From Parvularcula lutaonensis (lineage in GTDB: Bacteria; Pseudomonadota; Alphaproteobacteria; Caulobacterales; Parvularculaceae): DNA of 64,000 bases. The translations under genes were made by a program, and so were the position numbers. Where the stretch lies: assembly GCF_014651915.1 (NCBI RefSeq), contig NZ_BMXU01000001.1, forward strand, positions 1,433,501 through 1,497,500, given 5' to 3'. A model generated the notes under the pieces. That model saw only the letters and a list, made by a program, of their open reading frames with translations. It did no database searches and was not told the origin of the DNA. Shown here piece by piece: positions 36,066 through 44,290 of this stretch. Numbering within the stretch: the stretch's first letter is position 1; the number at the start of each line of letters is the position of its first letter.

Positions 36066-37325
36066 TCAACATACGAGCCGCGCGGCGCGTTCGCCCGACC
36101 GCACGGCACCTTCGATCGTAGCCGGGAGTCCTGTGTCCACGAAATCGCCCGCGAGAGCGAGATTGCGGAGCGAGGTCTCCTGCCTGGGCCGCCGTGCCAC
36201 GTTTTGCGGCGTCTGGCGGAAGGTGGCCCGTTTCTCCCTGACGAGCCGGGCAGAGAGATAGGTCGCAGCCTCCGGCAGGGCCAATGCGCGCCTTGTCTCA
36301 TCCCAGAGACGCCGAAGGAGCGCCTCCTCCTCGGCATCGGAACCGTCAACGTGGTCCGCGGCGCTGATCGTCAGGCTGACGATGTCGCCCTTGATGAAGA
36401 TCCACTGAGTGACCGCGCGGGTCACGCCGAGGATCGGCGGAGCGCCTTCGAGAAGCGCAGGGTCGTCGATCAGGAAATGGGCGTTGAGAATAGGCGAGGT
36501 CTCGGTGGGTGCACCACTCTCGGGCATGATCGCGGCGAGGCGGTGGGCGGGCAAGGCGAGAACCACGGCGTCCTCCTGCGCGATCTGAACAGGCTCCCCG
36601 CGGGCGAAAACGAGGCGGGTCGCGCGCCCGGCCTCCTTCTCCACCCTGCGGAGGAGGCGGCCATACTCAACCGGGCAGCCTGCTTCCTCGAGCGCTTTGA
36701 GCGCCGGGTCGATGAGAGCAGGGCCCAGACCGCGTGGCGCGAACATCGGGCGGGCAAGGCGGCCATCGCGCCAGGCCTCAAGGGCGGTGGCGCGCATCAG
36801 CCGGGCCGAGGCTTCCTCCGGGGGCAGATTGATGACGGCCATGGCCATTGGCTCCCAGAAGCGCTCGCGCATGACCGGGTTCCTGGTGCAGTAGCTGGCT
36901 ATCGTGTCGTGAGGCCCGGCGAGAAGGATACCGCCCGCACGGAGCATGTCCGTGAGCCTGACGCCCTTGGGCCGCCTGGCGTGGTCCAGCGCCCACCACG
37001 GTATGGGGCCATCATTGATCCGCACACGCCAGCGCTCGCCGCTTTCGATGTCGACGAAAGGAAAGTCGGCTGCCGCGGCGGCGACGAGGGCCCCGGGCGC
37101 GCCTGCCAGTTCGAGATACTCCGCCACAGAACGATTTCCTGTGAGGACGAGGTGGTTGCCATTGTCGATATTGCGGCCGAGACGGCTATCGAAATAGGTG
37201 CGGCAGCGCCCCCCGGCCTGTGGCGCGCCCTCGTAAACGCGGACCCCGTGTCCAAGCTTTAGCGCGTGGAGCGCGGTCGAGAGGCCGGCGAGGCCTGCCC
37301 CGACGATATGCACCGTGCCTGTCAT
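36066..37325 (-). CDS. hpnE: HpnE, FAD-dependent hydroxysqualene reductase
   Basis: 419 residues. The N-terminal dinucleotide site V-H-I-V-G-A-G-L-A-G-L-S-T-A (5-18) is followed by G-G-R-C. HpnE (squalene-associated FAD desaturase family) reduces hydroxysqualene to squalene with NADPH. The C-terminal substrate domain ends in G-D-F-V-D-T-G-L-P-A-T-I-E-G-A-V-R-S-G, the typical FAD-binding end. It overlaps hpnD by 4 bp. Confidence 0.95.
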   Translation of the reverse strand: MTGTVHIVGAGLAGLSTALHALKLGHGVRVYEGAPQAGGRCRTYFDSRLGRNIDNGNHLVLTGNRSVAEYLELAGAPGALVAAAAADFPFVDIESGERWRVRINDGPIPWWALDHARRPKGVRLTDMLRAGGILLAGPHDTIASYCTRNPVMRERFWEPMAMAVINLPPEEASARLMRATALEAWRDGRLARPMFAPRGLGPALIDPALKALEEAGCPVEYGRLLRRVEKEAGRATRLVFARGEPVQIAQEDAVVLALPAHRLAAIMPESGAPTETSPILNAHFLIDDPALLEGAPPILGVTRAVTQWIFIKGDIVSLTISAADHVDGSDAEEEALLRRLWDETRRALALPEAATYLSARLVREKRATFRQTPQNVARRPRQETSLRNLALAGDFVDTGLPATIEGAVRSGERAARLVC

Positions 37326-38224
37326 GCCGCCACCGGCTGTCCTGGCCCGAACAAGGCGTAGCGCAGGCCCCGGAAAAGCTTCTGCCGGGAAGAAAGGAGC
37401 GGCCGCGAAGGATCGAGGCGGAAGCTGCGCCGCTCCATTGCGAGGAGGTAGCCTTCATAGGCGCCCATCATCATCAGCGCTGGACGCAAGGCCCTGCGTT
37501 CGTGGCAGCGCGCGAGGCTTCGGGCCTCGTTGTAAAAGGCGCGGGCTTCAGCGCCGAGCCTGCGGCGGATGGACGGAAGTTGCGCCGAGGCCGCGACAGC
37601 CTGCGGGCTGGCTCCTGCAAGACCATGCTCTGCGAGAAGCTCCGCAGGCAGATAGAGGCGATCGATCCGTGCGTCCTCCTCGACGTCTCGCATGATGTTG
37701 GTGAGCTGGAGGGCATCGCCCAGAGCGAGGGCAAAACGGTCGGAAACCTCGCCCTTCCAAGCACCGAAGACCCTGATCGACAGGACGCCGACGCTCCCCG
37801 CCACCCGGCGGGTGTAAAGAGCGAGTTCTTCGCGACTCGGGGCCTGGATCGGTCCGTTGGCATCCATCGCCATGCCATCAATCAGGGCGAGGAACTCGTC
37901 CTTGGGCAGAAGATAGGCCTGTATGGAAGGGAGCAGTGCGCGACCGATCGGCGAACGCGGCGTCGCCTCATAGACCTGCTCGATTTCGTCCCGCCAGGCG
38001 TCGAGAGCCTTGTGCTTCTCGGCCGCAGGCCACGGCCCGTCCGCGATATCGTCGACCTGGCGGGAGAACGCGTAAAGAGCGTGCATCCCGGCCCGGCGCT
38101 CGGGCCCGAGGATGCGCATGCCTGCTGCAAAGCTGGTCCCAGAGGCCTGGGTGATCGCCGTTGCCTCGTCCTGCGGGTCCGCGCCCTGGTGGGCGAGGGG
38201 AAGATGGGCCTCGATACCGGTCAT
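37322..38224 (-). CDS. hpnD: HpnD, presqualene diphosphate synthase
   Basis: 300 residues. It condenses two farnesyl diphosphates. The first Asp-rich motif is S-R-Q-V-D58-D59-I-A-D-G-P and the second is N-I-M-R-D-V-E-E-D-A near residue 175. R-L-Y-L-P follows the second, as in all trans-isoprenyl head-to-head synthases. It overlaps both hpnC and hpnE by 4 bp, so the trio is translationally coupled. Confidence 0.95.
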   Translation of the reverse strand: MTGIEAHLPLAHQGADPQDEATAITQASGTSFAAGMRILGPERRAGMHALYAFSRQVDDIADGPWPAAEKHKALDAWRDEIEQVYEATPRSPIGRALLPSIQAYLLPKDEFLALIDGMAMDANGPIQAPSREELALYTRRVAGSVGVLSIRVFGAWKGEVSDRFALALGDALQLTNIMRDVEEDARIDRLYLPAELLAEHGLAGASPQAVAASAQLPSIRRRLGAEARAFYNEARSLARCHERRALRPALMMMGAYEGYLLAMERRSFRLDPSRPLLSSRQKLFRGLRYALFGPGQPVAA

Positions 38225-39081
38225 GCGGCCCTCCGGGGCATGAGCGCTCCCTGCCAGAGGCCCAAGGCACCGGCAGCAAGGAAATCGGTCCTTGAGAGCG
38301 CAACACGCTCTGCGACCGGATCACCCGTGCGGAGACGGTTGTGGAGGCGCTTGGCGAGGCGGAGGATCACCGCACTTTCCGCCGCGAGGCGGCGACTCCT
38401 GAGCCCTCCGACCAGCTCCTCGGCCTTTCGGTTGAGGTCATCGCAGACATCGAGGAGGCGGTGGAACACCTTGCGCAGCTCCGGCGAGGCACGGTCGGCG
38501 AGCACGTCCTCGACCGCGGCCCCCTCCTCCGTCAGCCAGCGGATGGGCAGGTAGCTGCGGCCGATCTTTCGCAGGTCATCGCTGCAGTCCTGAAGGTGGT
38601 TGAGGATCTGCAGAGACGTACACAAAGCATCCGAGGCCGGGAACAGCGCCCTGTCCTCCCCGTGGAGGTCGAGGAGGAACTGGCCCACGGGGCAGGCGGA
38701 ATACTCGCAATAGGTGATGAGTTCCGACAGCGAAGCATAGCGGTCCTGCCGGGCGTCCTGCTTGAAGGCCCTGAGGAGATCCGAGCCACGCTCCAGCGGC
38801 ACGCCGGTGGCGAGAAGCGAGCGGCGAAGGGCTTCAGGCTTCGTCAGGCCCTTGGCCTCTCCGTGGAGAACCTGGCGGTAAGCTTCCAGACGGCGGATTT
38901 TCTCCTCTCCGTCGAGATCGGGGTCGTCGCCGATATCATCCGCGCCACGGGCGAAGTCGTAATAGGCCTTCACGTGGGGGCGCAGGGGCGGCGCGATGAG
39001 GAACGAGCCGACGGGAAAATTCTCGTCGCCTGCGCCCTTCCCCGAGGCGGCCTCGATATCCGCGTCCCTGTAGACTTTCAT
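38221..39081 (-). CDS. hpnC: HpnC, hydroxysqualene synthase
   Basis: 286 residues. It turns presqualene diphosphate into hydroxysqualene. The Asp-rich motifs are A-R-G-A-D48-D49-I-G-D-D and N-H-L-Q-D-C-S-D-D-L, the latter followed by R-S-Y-L-P. First gene of the minus-strand hopanoid operon; its promoter must lie in the 71-bp divergent space shared with hpnB. Confidence 0.95.
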   Translation of the reverse strand: MKVYRDADIEAASGKGAGDENFPVGSFLIAPPLRPHVKAYYDFARGADDIGDDPDLDGEEKIRRLEAYRQVLHGEAKGLTKPEALRRSLLATGVPLERGSDLLRAFKQDARQDRYASLSELITYCEYSACPVGQFLLDLHGEDRALFPASDALCTSLQILNHLQDCSDDLRKIGRSYLPIRWLTEEGAAVEDVLADRASPELRKVFHRLLDVCDDLNRKAEELVGGLRSRRLAAESAVILRLAKRLHNRLRTGDPVAERVALSRTDFLAAGALGLWQGALMPRRAA

Positions 39082-39152
39082 CTTCCGCCTTTCGCAGCGC
39101 GAGGAGGGTTCCTACGTCCCACCCGAAGAGCAATCCATCAAGGTTTTCGCCC

Positions 39153-40301
39153 ATGCTTGCGCTCACGTTACTGTCCTTTGTCATCTGGCTGTTCCTGCTG
39201 TTCGGGCGCGGGGGGTTCTGGCGCGCGGACATCGCACTGCCTGCAGCGAAGGAGCCCGAGCGCTGGCCAGGCGTGGCCGTGGTCATCCCGGCAAGGGACG
39301 AGGCGGAAACGATCGCCCGCGTGGTCGAGGCCCACCGGAACGCCGACTATCCCGGCGCGCTGCAGGTCTTCCTCGCCGACGACCATTCGAGCGACGGCAC
39401 GGCGGACAAGGCCCGGGCAACGGAAGGCAGCCGCGCGCTGCACATCGTTCCTGTCGGGGACCTGCCCGAAGGATGGAGCGGCAAGCTTTGGGCCCTGAAC
39501 GCAGGGCTCGCGGCGGCCGAGGAGACGATGCCCGACGCCGACTACGTCCTTTTCACGGATGCCGACATCGTCTGTGACCGGGGCCTTGTCAGGAAGCTGG
39601 TCGCCCATGCCGAACGGGAGAAGCTGGCGCTGGCGTCGATCATGGCGCGGCTCGATGCGTCAGGGTTCTGGGGAGGCCTGCTGGTGCCGGCCTTCGTCTT
39701 TTTCTTCCAGAAGCTCTATCCGTTCGCCGAGGTCTGCGACCCGCGCTCGAAGGTGGCGGGGGCGGCGGGCGGCGTTGTCCTGCTCCGCCGGTCAGCGCTC
39801 GAAGCCATCGACGGGCTCGAGGCGATGCGCGGCGCGCTGATCGACGACTGCACGCTGGCAGCGCGGGTCAAGGCGACCGGGCGCAAGATCGGACTCTACC
39901 ACTCCTCGCCCTTCGCGCAGGCCGTCAGCCTTCGGAAGAACGATAGCTACCGCGCCATGGAGACGATGGTCGCGCGGACGGCCTACACGCAGCTCGACCA
40001 CAACCCGCTGATGCTGGCCGGGACGCTCGTCGGGATGTTCGTTATCTATCTCGCCGCACCGCTGGCCGTGCTCTTCGGTGATGGCGATGCACGCATGCTG
40101 GGCCTTCTCGTCTGGGCACTGATGGCCTTCGCTTATATGCCGACACTCAAGCGCTATGGCCGCCGGCGCTGGGAGGCGCTGGGTCTTCCGCTGGCGGCGG
40201 CGGTTTTCGTGTGGTTCACCTGCCTGTCGGCTTGGCGGCACTGGCAGGGGCGCGGCGGGGAATGGAAAGGGCGGAGCTACCCTGCGAGGAAACCTTCCTG
40301 A
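39153..40301 (+). CDS. hpnB: HpnB, hopene-associated glycosyltransferase
   Basis: 382 residues. N-terminal helix (1-17), GT2 catalytic domain with V-V-I-P-A-R-D-E-A, A-D-D-H-S-S-D-G-T and F-T-D-A-D-I-V, then C-terminal membrane helices (about 290-365). HpnB family members accompany hopanoid genes, but their acceptor is not established. It is divergent from hpnC, and its end overlaps convergent hpnA by 25 bp. Confidence 0.93.
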   Translation: MLALTLLSFVIWLFLLFGRGGFWRADIALPAAKEPERWPGVAVVIPARDEAETIARVVEAHRNADYPGALQVFLADDHSSDGTADKARATEGSRALHIVPVGDLPEGWSGKLWALNAGLAAAEETMPDADYVLFTDADIVCDRGLVRKLVAHAEREKLALASIMARLDASGFWGGLLVPAFVFFFQKLYPFAEVCDPRSKVAGAAGGVVLLRRSALEAIDGLEAMRGALIDDCTLAARVKATGRKIGLYHSSPFAQAVSLRKNDSYRAMETMVARTAYTQLDHNPLMLAGTLVGMFVIYLAAPLAVLFGDGDARMLGLLVWALMAFAYMPTLKRYGRRRWEALGLPLAAAVFVWFTCLSAWRHWQGRGGEWKGRSYPARKPS

Positions 40302-41248
40302 CGCAAGAAGGCGACCGCATCCCGGATCGCTTCCTCCGTGGCGCGAGGGGCAAAGCCCAGCTCCTCGCGGGCGAGGCGGTTGTCGAACCTGACAGGCAGC
40401 GCGGCGAGATCGACACCGTCGGCTGGTGCGGTAGGCGGCTGGCCTGTGAGCTTGCAGGCCATCGCCTCAATCCTCGCCGCAGCGCGGGCGACGATCGGCG
40501 GCACGGTCAGCGCGGGCGGATCGACGCGCGCCTCAGCCGCGACTTTCTGCGCATACTGACGGAGCGTGAGGTCTTCGCCTGAGAGGAGGTAGGCCTTGCC
40601 CGGCTTTCCCCGGTCGAGCGCCGCGAACGTTGCCGCCGCGACGTCCCTGATATCGACGATGTTGATCCGGCCCGCCATGACGCCGGGGAGCTTCCCCGCC
40701 GCGACGTCGCGGGTCATCTTCATCGGCGGGGTGAGCGTCAAATCTCCGGGGCCGATGGGCGCGGTGGGGCGGACGATCACGGTCTGCGGCCAGGCAGCGA
40801 GGGCGGCCTTCTCCCCCGCCCTTTTCGAGGTCGGGTAGGCGCCGATGAGGTCGAGGGGCGGCGGCAGGCTGACCCCGTCGATGAGGGTCTCGGACCGGGT
40901 GCCTCGGCCCATGAGCACCGTGTACGAACTGACGAGGAGAAGGGGTGCGTCGTGCTGCTTGGCGAAGAGGGCCGCCATTTCCGCGCCGCCGCGGTTGATG
41001 CGGTCGAAGTCCGAGGGGTCCTTGCGCCAGAGGTCCGTGATCGCCGCGCCGTGGATCACGGCGTCGACCTTGCCGACGGTCTCCCATGCGGACGGTTCGA
41101 TGACCGAGCCACGGATCGAGAGCCATGGCGCGCCTTCCTCCGCATGAAGATCAAGGCAGACAGCGGCATCGCCGCGCTCGTGGATCATGCGGCAGAGATG
41201 GCGGCCAAGGAACCCTGCGCCGCCAGTGACGAGGATACGCCTGCTCAC
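40277..41248 (-). CDS. hpnA: HpnA, hopanoid-associated sugar epimerase-like protein
   Basis: 323 residues, GTG start overlapping the upstream lipoprotein stop (GTGA). Extended-SDR features: T-G-G-A-G-F-L-G at 8-15, H-G-A-A near 66-69, S107/S108 and Y138-x3-K142. Its reaction is not settled; it is thought to act on the sugar-derived side chain. It is the last gene of a three-gene operon with a sulfotransferase and a lipoprotein, apart from the hpnC-G operon. Confidence 0.92.
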   Translation of the reverse strand: MSRRILVTGGAGFLGRHLCRMIHERGDAAVCLDLHAEEGAPWLSIRGSVIEPSAWETVGKVDAVIHGAAITDLWRKDPSDFDRINRGGAEMAALFAKQHDAPLLLVSSYTVLMGRGTRSETLIDGVSLPPPLDLIGAYPTSKRAGEKAALAAWPQTVIVRPTAPIGPGDLTLTPPMKMTRDVAAGKLPGVMAGRINIVDIRDVAAATFAALDRGKPGKAYLLSGEDLTLRQYAQKVAAEARVDPPALTVPPIVARAAARIEAMACKLTGQPPTAPADGVDLAALPVRFDNRLAREELGFAPRATEEAIRDAVAFLRQEGFLAG

Positions 41249-42201
41249 GGCGAAGGCTCACAGACGAGAAGTCGGTCGCCGCGGACCGAGCTGGCAATCA
41301 TGGTGCCGTCATCGGTCAGGACGGCCGCGGTGGCGCCGGAGAGGAGCGTGCCTTTGGGATCGTCGTAGAGGATCTCGATTTCTTCCGTGACGGGATCGAT
41401 CAGCGCAATCCGTGTCGGGGCCCGTTCGGAATGGCCGTAGCGGTAGAGACCGAAACGCCAGAGCTGCGGCTGGAGGGCTGCAACGATACCTTCGGAGGAC
41501 GCGTTCAGGTTGTCTGGCGCGCCGGGGAGGTCGATGGTCTCGCGGTCAAGATTGATGAGGCGCTTCGCGCGCATTTCTGCTATCCAGAGTTGGTCCCCAT
41601 ACTCAGCGATCCCGTTTGCCAGTTTCAGGCCGTCGAGAAGCACCGAACGCGTCTTCGCGACACCGAGAAGGTGTTCAACCCGGGCCGAAGGCTTGCCAAG
41701 GACGCGCTCATGAAACGCGCCCTGACATGTGTCGCGATCCACGGTGTATGCCGTCTCCTCCCACCCCTGCACGAGGTCGTTGGCGCCACACGGAAGATCG
41801 CTCGTCTTCAGCGTCAGGATTCTTGTTGGGGTCCGAAGGGCCTTTAAGAGCGAGACATTACCGACCCCATCACGAACGATCGCATCCACATAACCTTCTC
41901 CGCCGCTGATCCCGTGTGGCCGGATATCGGCGAGGAATGGGGTAACCGAGACCTCATCACCCCCAAGATCAGCCAGCTGAATATCATATACCCCGCCTTC
42001 AGCGTTGGCGAGCCGATCGTAAGCGGAGACCCAGAGCGTGTTCGAGCTGAGCGAGAGATCCTCCGCACCCACCACAGTCGTGCCGGTCTCGGCATCGACC
42101 AGCTCCACAGTCCGGCACTGCTCGGCGGCAAAACGAACGTTGCCCAACTCCTCCCCGCCGCAAGCAGCAAGAGCCAACAATAACGGTACGCAGTACCTCA
42201 T
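41245..42201 (-). CDS. Beta-propeller-like lipoprotein
   Basis: 318 residues from the ATG that overlaps the sulfotransferase stop (ATGA). A short signal peptide ends in the lipobox L-A-A-C (Cys about 14), placing it in the periplasm on a membrane. The rest has repeated strands of the kind G-D-Q-L-W-I-A-E and D-L-S-L-S-S-N-T-L-W-V-S, like SMP-30/strictosidine-synthase/paraoxonase beta-propellers, with a few Cys. No catalytic residues can be assigned. Its position between a sulfotransferase and hpnA suggests a role on an exported lipid or glycan, but the fold assignment itself is tentative. Confidence 0.75.
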   Translation of the reverse strand: MRYCVPLLLALAACGGEELGNVRFAAEQCRTVELVDAETGTTVVGAEDLSLSSNTLWVSAYDRLANAEGGVYDIQLADLGGDEVSVTPFLADIRPHGISGGEGYVDAIVRDGVGNVSLLKALRTPTRILTLKTSDLPCGANDLVQGWEETAYTVDRDTCQGAFHERVLGKPSARVEHLLGVAKTRSVLLDGLKLANGIAEYGDQLWIAEMRAKRLINLDRETIDLPGAPDNLNASSEGIVAALQPQLWRFGLYRYGHSERAPTRIALIDPVTEEIEILYDDPKGTLLSGATAAVLTDDGTMIASSVRGDRLLVCEPSP

Positions 42202-43271
42202 GCGGGTTTCTCGTAGCCCCAGCGGTCGAGCCACGGCGCCCAGGCTTCGGCTACTTTATCTGTCCACTGATCGGCTTTGCGGAACTTGTTCTTCTGATAG
42301 CCCTTGATGCTGTCGAGATAGGCGGCGAAGGCTGGCCGAGCCGCATCGAAGCCGGGCAGGTCGAGGGTGCGGTAGATCGTCTCCAGCGTGCCGATAGCAT
42401 CGCGGTTGAGGTCGGCATAGGCGACCTCAACGTAGTCGGGTGCGGTGAGGCCCTCCGTCTCTTCCGTGAACTGACGCATCATGCGGTCGTAGACGCGGAG
42501 GATGGTGCCGTCCACATCAACATGGTCATAGGGCTGCAGTGCCAGAGGCGGGAAGAGTTTCTGGTAGAAGTTCTGCATCGACGGGAAGACGTCGAAGGGG
42601 TCGCGGTGGATGTGGACGATCTTCGCGCCGGGGAAGAGCTTGAGGAGCTGTGCGGGCCGGGCGGTATAGACCGGGTTCTTGATAAGGATCCTCCGTCCAC
42701 GGAACAGCCGGTCAAGCTTGCGCATGAAGAGGACGAAGGCGTCCTCCCACTGGGCGATGTCCTCCAGCGAGGCGTCGTCGAAGAACAGCCCTCTGTTCAC
42801 GAACCGGTCGAACCTCTCGGGGAAATAGATGCCGTGGTAGAAACTCATCGCCGAGAGATTGGCGAGGGCGATCTCGTCTTCCTGCGGAGAGGTCGGGGTG
42901 ACGGGAATGTTGTCGATATAGCGGCTGTCGGGGAGCTGCTTCTCAAGCATCGGCCGCAGCCACTTTCCCAATGTCAGCATCTCTGACGGCATGCCCGTCG
43001 CCACAGGCGGGACATAGGCGAAGCCGCCGAGGCTCATGACGTTATAGAGATGAGTGGTGCCCGAGCGCCAATGGCCGAGGAGGAAGATCGGCGGCTCGAG
43101 CTCCTCCTTGGGACGGAGGCCCTTCTCGATCTGTCCTTCGAGCGCGGTAAACGGCGTGCGGCCGAGGACCGAGCCCATGATCGGGGCCAGCCTGCCGCGG
43201 TCGACAGTCCCCGCTTCGGACAGGACGCGGCGCAGGACGGACAGTCGCGCGCCGCTCAGGGGATGGGCCAT
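42198..43271 (-). CDS. Sulfotransferase (Sulfotransfer_3 type) in the hpnA operon
   Basis: 357 residues from the ATG with ggagagacc upstream. The 5'-phosphosulfate loop is F-L-L-G-H-W-R-S-G-T-T at 63-73. H-I-H-R-D-P-F-D-V-F-P-S near residue 230 is the 3'-phosphate site. N-terminal 60 residues contain no signal peptide, so it acts in the cytoplasm with PAPS as donor. First gene of sulfotransferase-lipoprotein-hpnA, each pair overlapping by 4 bp. The acceptor is unknown; the operon points to a hopanoid or related lipid. Confidence 0.88.
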   Translation of the reverse strand: MAHPLSGARLSVLRRVLSEAGTVDRGRLAPIMGSVLGRTPFTALEGQIEKGLRPKEELEPPIFLLGHWRSGTTHLYNVMSLGGFAYVPPVATGMPSEMLTLGKWLRPMLEKQLPDSRYIDNIPVTPTSPQEDEIALANLSAMSFYHGIYFPERFDRFVNRGLFFDDASLEDIAQWEDAFVLFMRKLDRLFRGRRILIKNPVYTARPAQLLKLFPGAKIVHIHRDPFDVFPSMQNFYQKLFPPLALQPYDHVDVDGTILRVYDRMMRQFTEETEGLTAPDYVEVAYADLNRDAIGTLETIYRTLDLPGFDAARPAFAAYLDSIKGYQKNKFRKADQWTDKVAEAWAPWLDRWGYEKPA

Positions 43272-43540
43272 AGGTCTCTCCAAACCGATGCGTCTTCGCT
43301 TAGGCGCTGCAAAAAGCTGCGGCCAAGGGCGCAGTTCTTTCCGGGATGTAATCTTTTGCCGTGTCGAGATGGTTGAGGCGGGTAAGGTGCCGCTTCGGGA
43401 GATCGGCGTGGACGAAGAGAAGGTCACCGCGGGCTTTCGCGCCGGATCACAGATGTGGCAAAGCACCTTCCACGGGGCACGAAGCTTGCGCTCGACGTGT
43501 CTCTGCCCAGATGGGGCCGAACACGCCGGAGTTGTCGTCC

Positions 43541-44272
43541 ATGAGATCCGCCTTGCTGCTTGCCCTCGCCCTTTTGAGCGCCGCCTGCACGACCACGCCG
43601 CAGCGGCTCGAGCCCGCGCCGAGCTATGCCGAGCCGAATGATCCTTTCGAAGGCTACAACCGGCGGGCACTGGCCGCGAACCGGATCGTCGACGATCTCT
43701 ACATCAAGCCAGCAGCGGACCTCTACCAGTTCCTCCTGCCCCAACCCGTGCGGCGCTCGGCGGCGAACGTGACGGAAAACATCCTCACGCCCGGCTATGT
43801 GCTGAACGAGTTGCTGCAGCTCGATTTCGAGGATGCCGGGCACTCGACAGCCCGTTTCGCTATCAACACGACCCTTGGCGTGGGCGGGCTTTTTGATCCG
43901 GCAGCGAATTGGTGGAACCTCGAAAGCCGACCTGAAGACCTCGGCCAGACGCTCGGGAACTGGGGTGTCCCGGAAGGGCCCTATTTCGTGGCGCCCTTCA
44001 TCGGGCCGACCACGGCGCGGGGTGTGCTGAGCTCTCTCGCCAAGCTCGGCCTCGGCCCGACGACGCAGCTGGTCTTGCCCGATGGCATCGAGTACCGCAT
44101 CGCCATCGTCACCCAGCGGACCGCCCAGCGCCGCATCGACAGCCACGAGCAGCTCGAGAGAGTGTACACATCCGAGGATGGTTACATTCTCCTGCGTTCC
44201 CTCTACCTCCAGAGCCAGGCCGCCGAGCTCCACGAAGACGGCGATCCCTACGAGAACCTGCCCGACTTCTAA
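43541..44272 (+). CDS. mlaA: MlaA/VacJ-family outer-membrane lipoprotein
   Basis: 243 residues from the ATG; lipobox L-S-A-A-C16. The family signature N-D-P-F-E-G-Y-N-R is at 33-41, and N-I-L-T-P-G-Y-V-L-N, G-G-L-F-D-P-A and G-P-Y-F-V-A-P-F-I-G-P follow. MlaA forms a channel ring in the outer membrane that removes misplaced phospholipids with periplasmic MlaC. Here its operon partners are HpnN and HpnM (a MlaC relative), so it may serve hopanoid trafficking. The 270 bp upstream hold the divergent promoter region, with no clear -35/-10 boxes. Confidence 0.95.
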   Translation: MRSALLLALALLSAACTTTPQRLEPAPSYAEPNDPFEGYNRRALAANRIVDDLYIKPAADLYQFLLPQPVRRSAANVTENILTPGYVLNELLQLDFEDAGHSTARFAINTTLGVGGLFDPAANWWNLESRPEDLGQTLGNWGVPEGPYFVAPFIGPTTARGVLSSLAKLGLGPTTQLVLPDGIEYRIAIVTQRTAQRRIDSHEQLERVYTSEDGYILLRSLYLQSQAAELHEDGDPYENLPDF

Positions 44273-44290
44273 GCCCCGGACCGAACGCCC

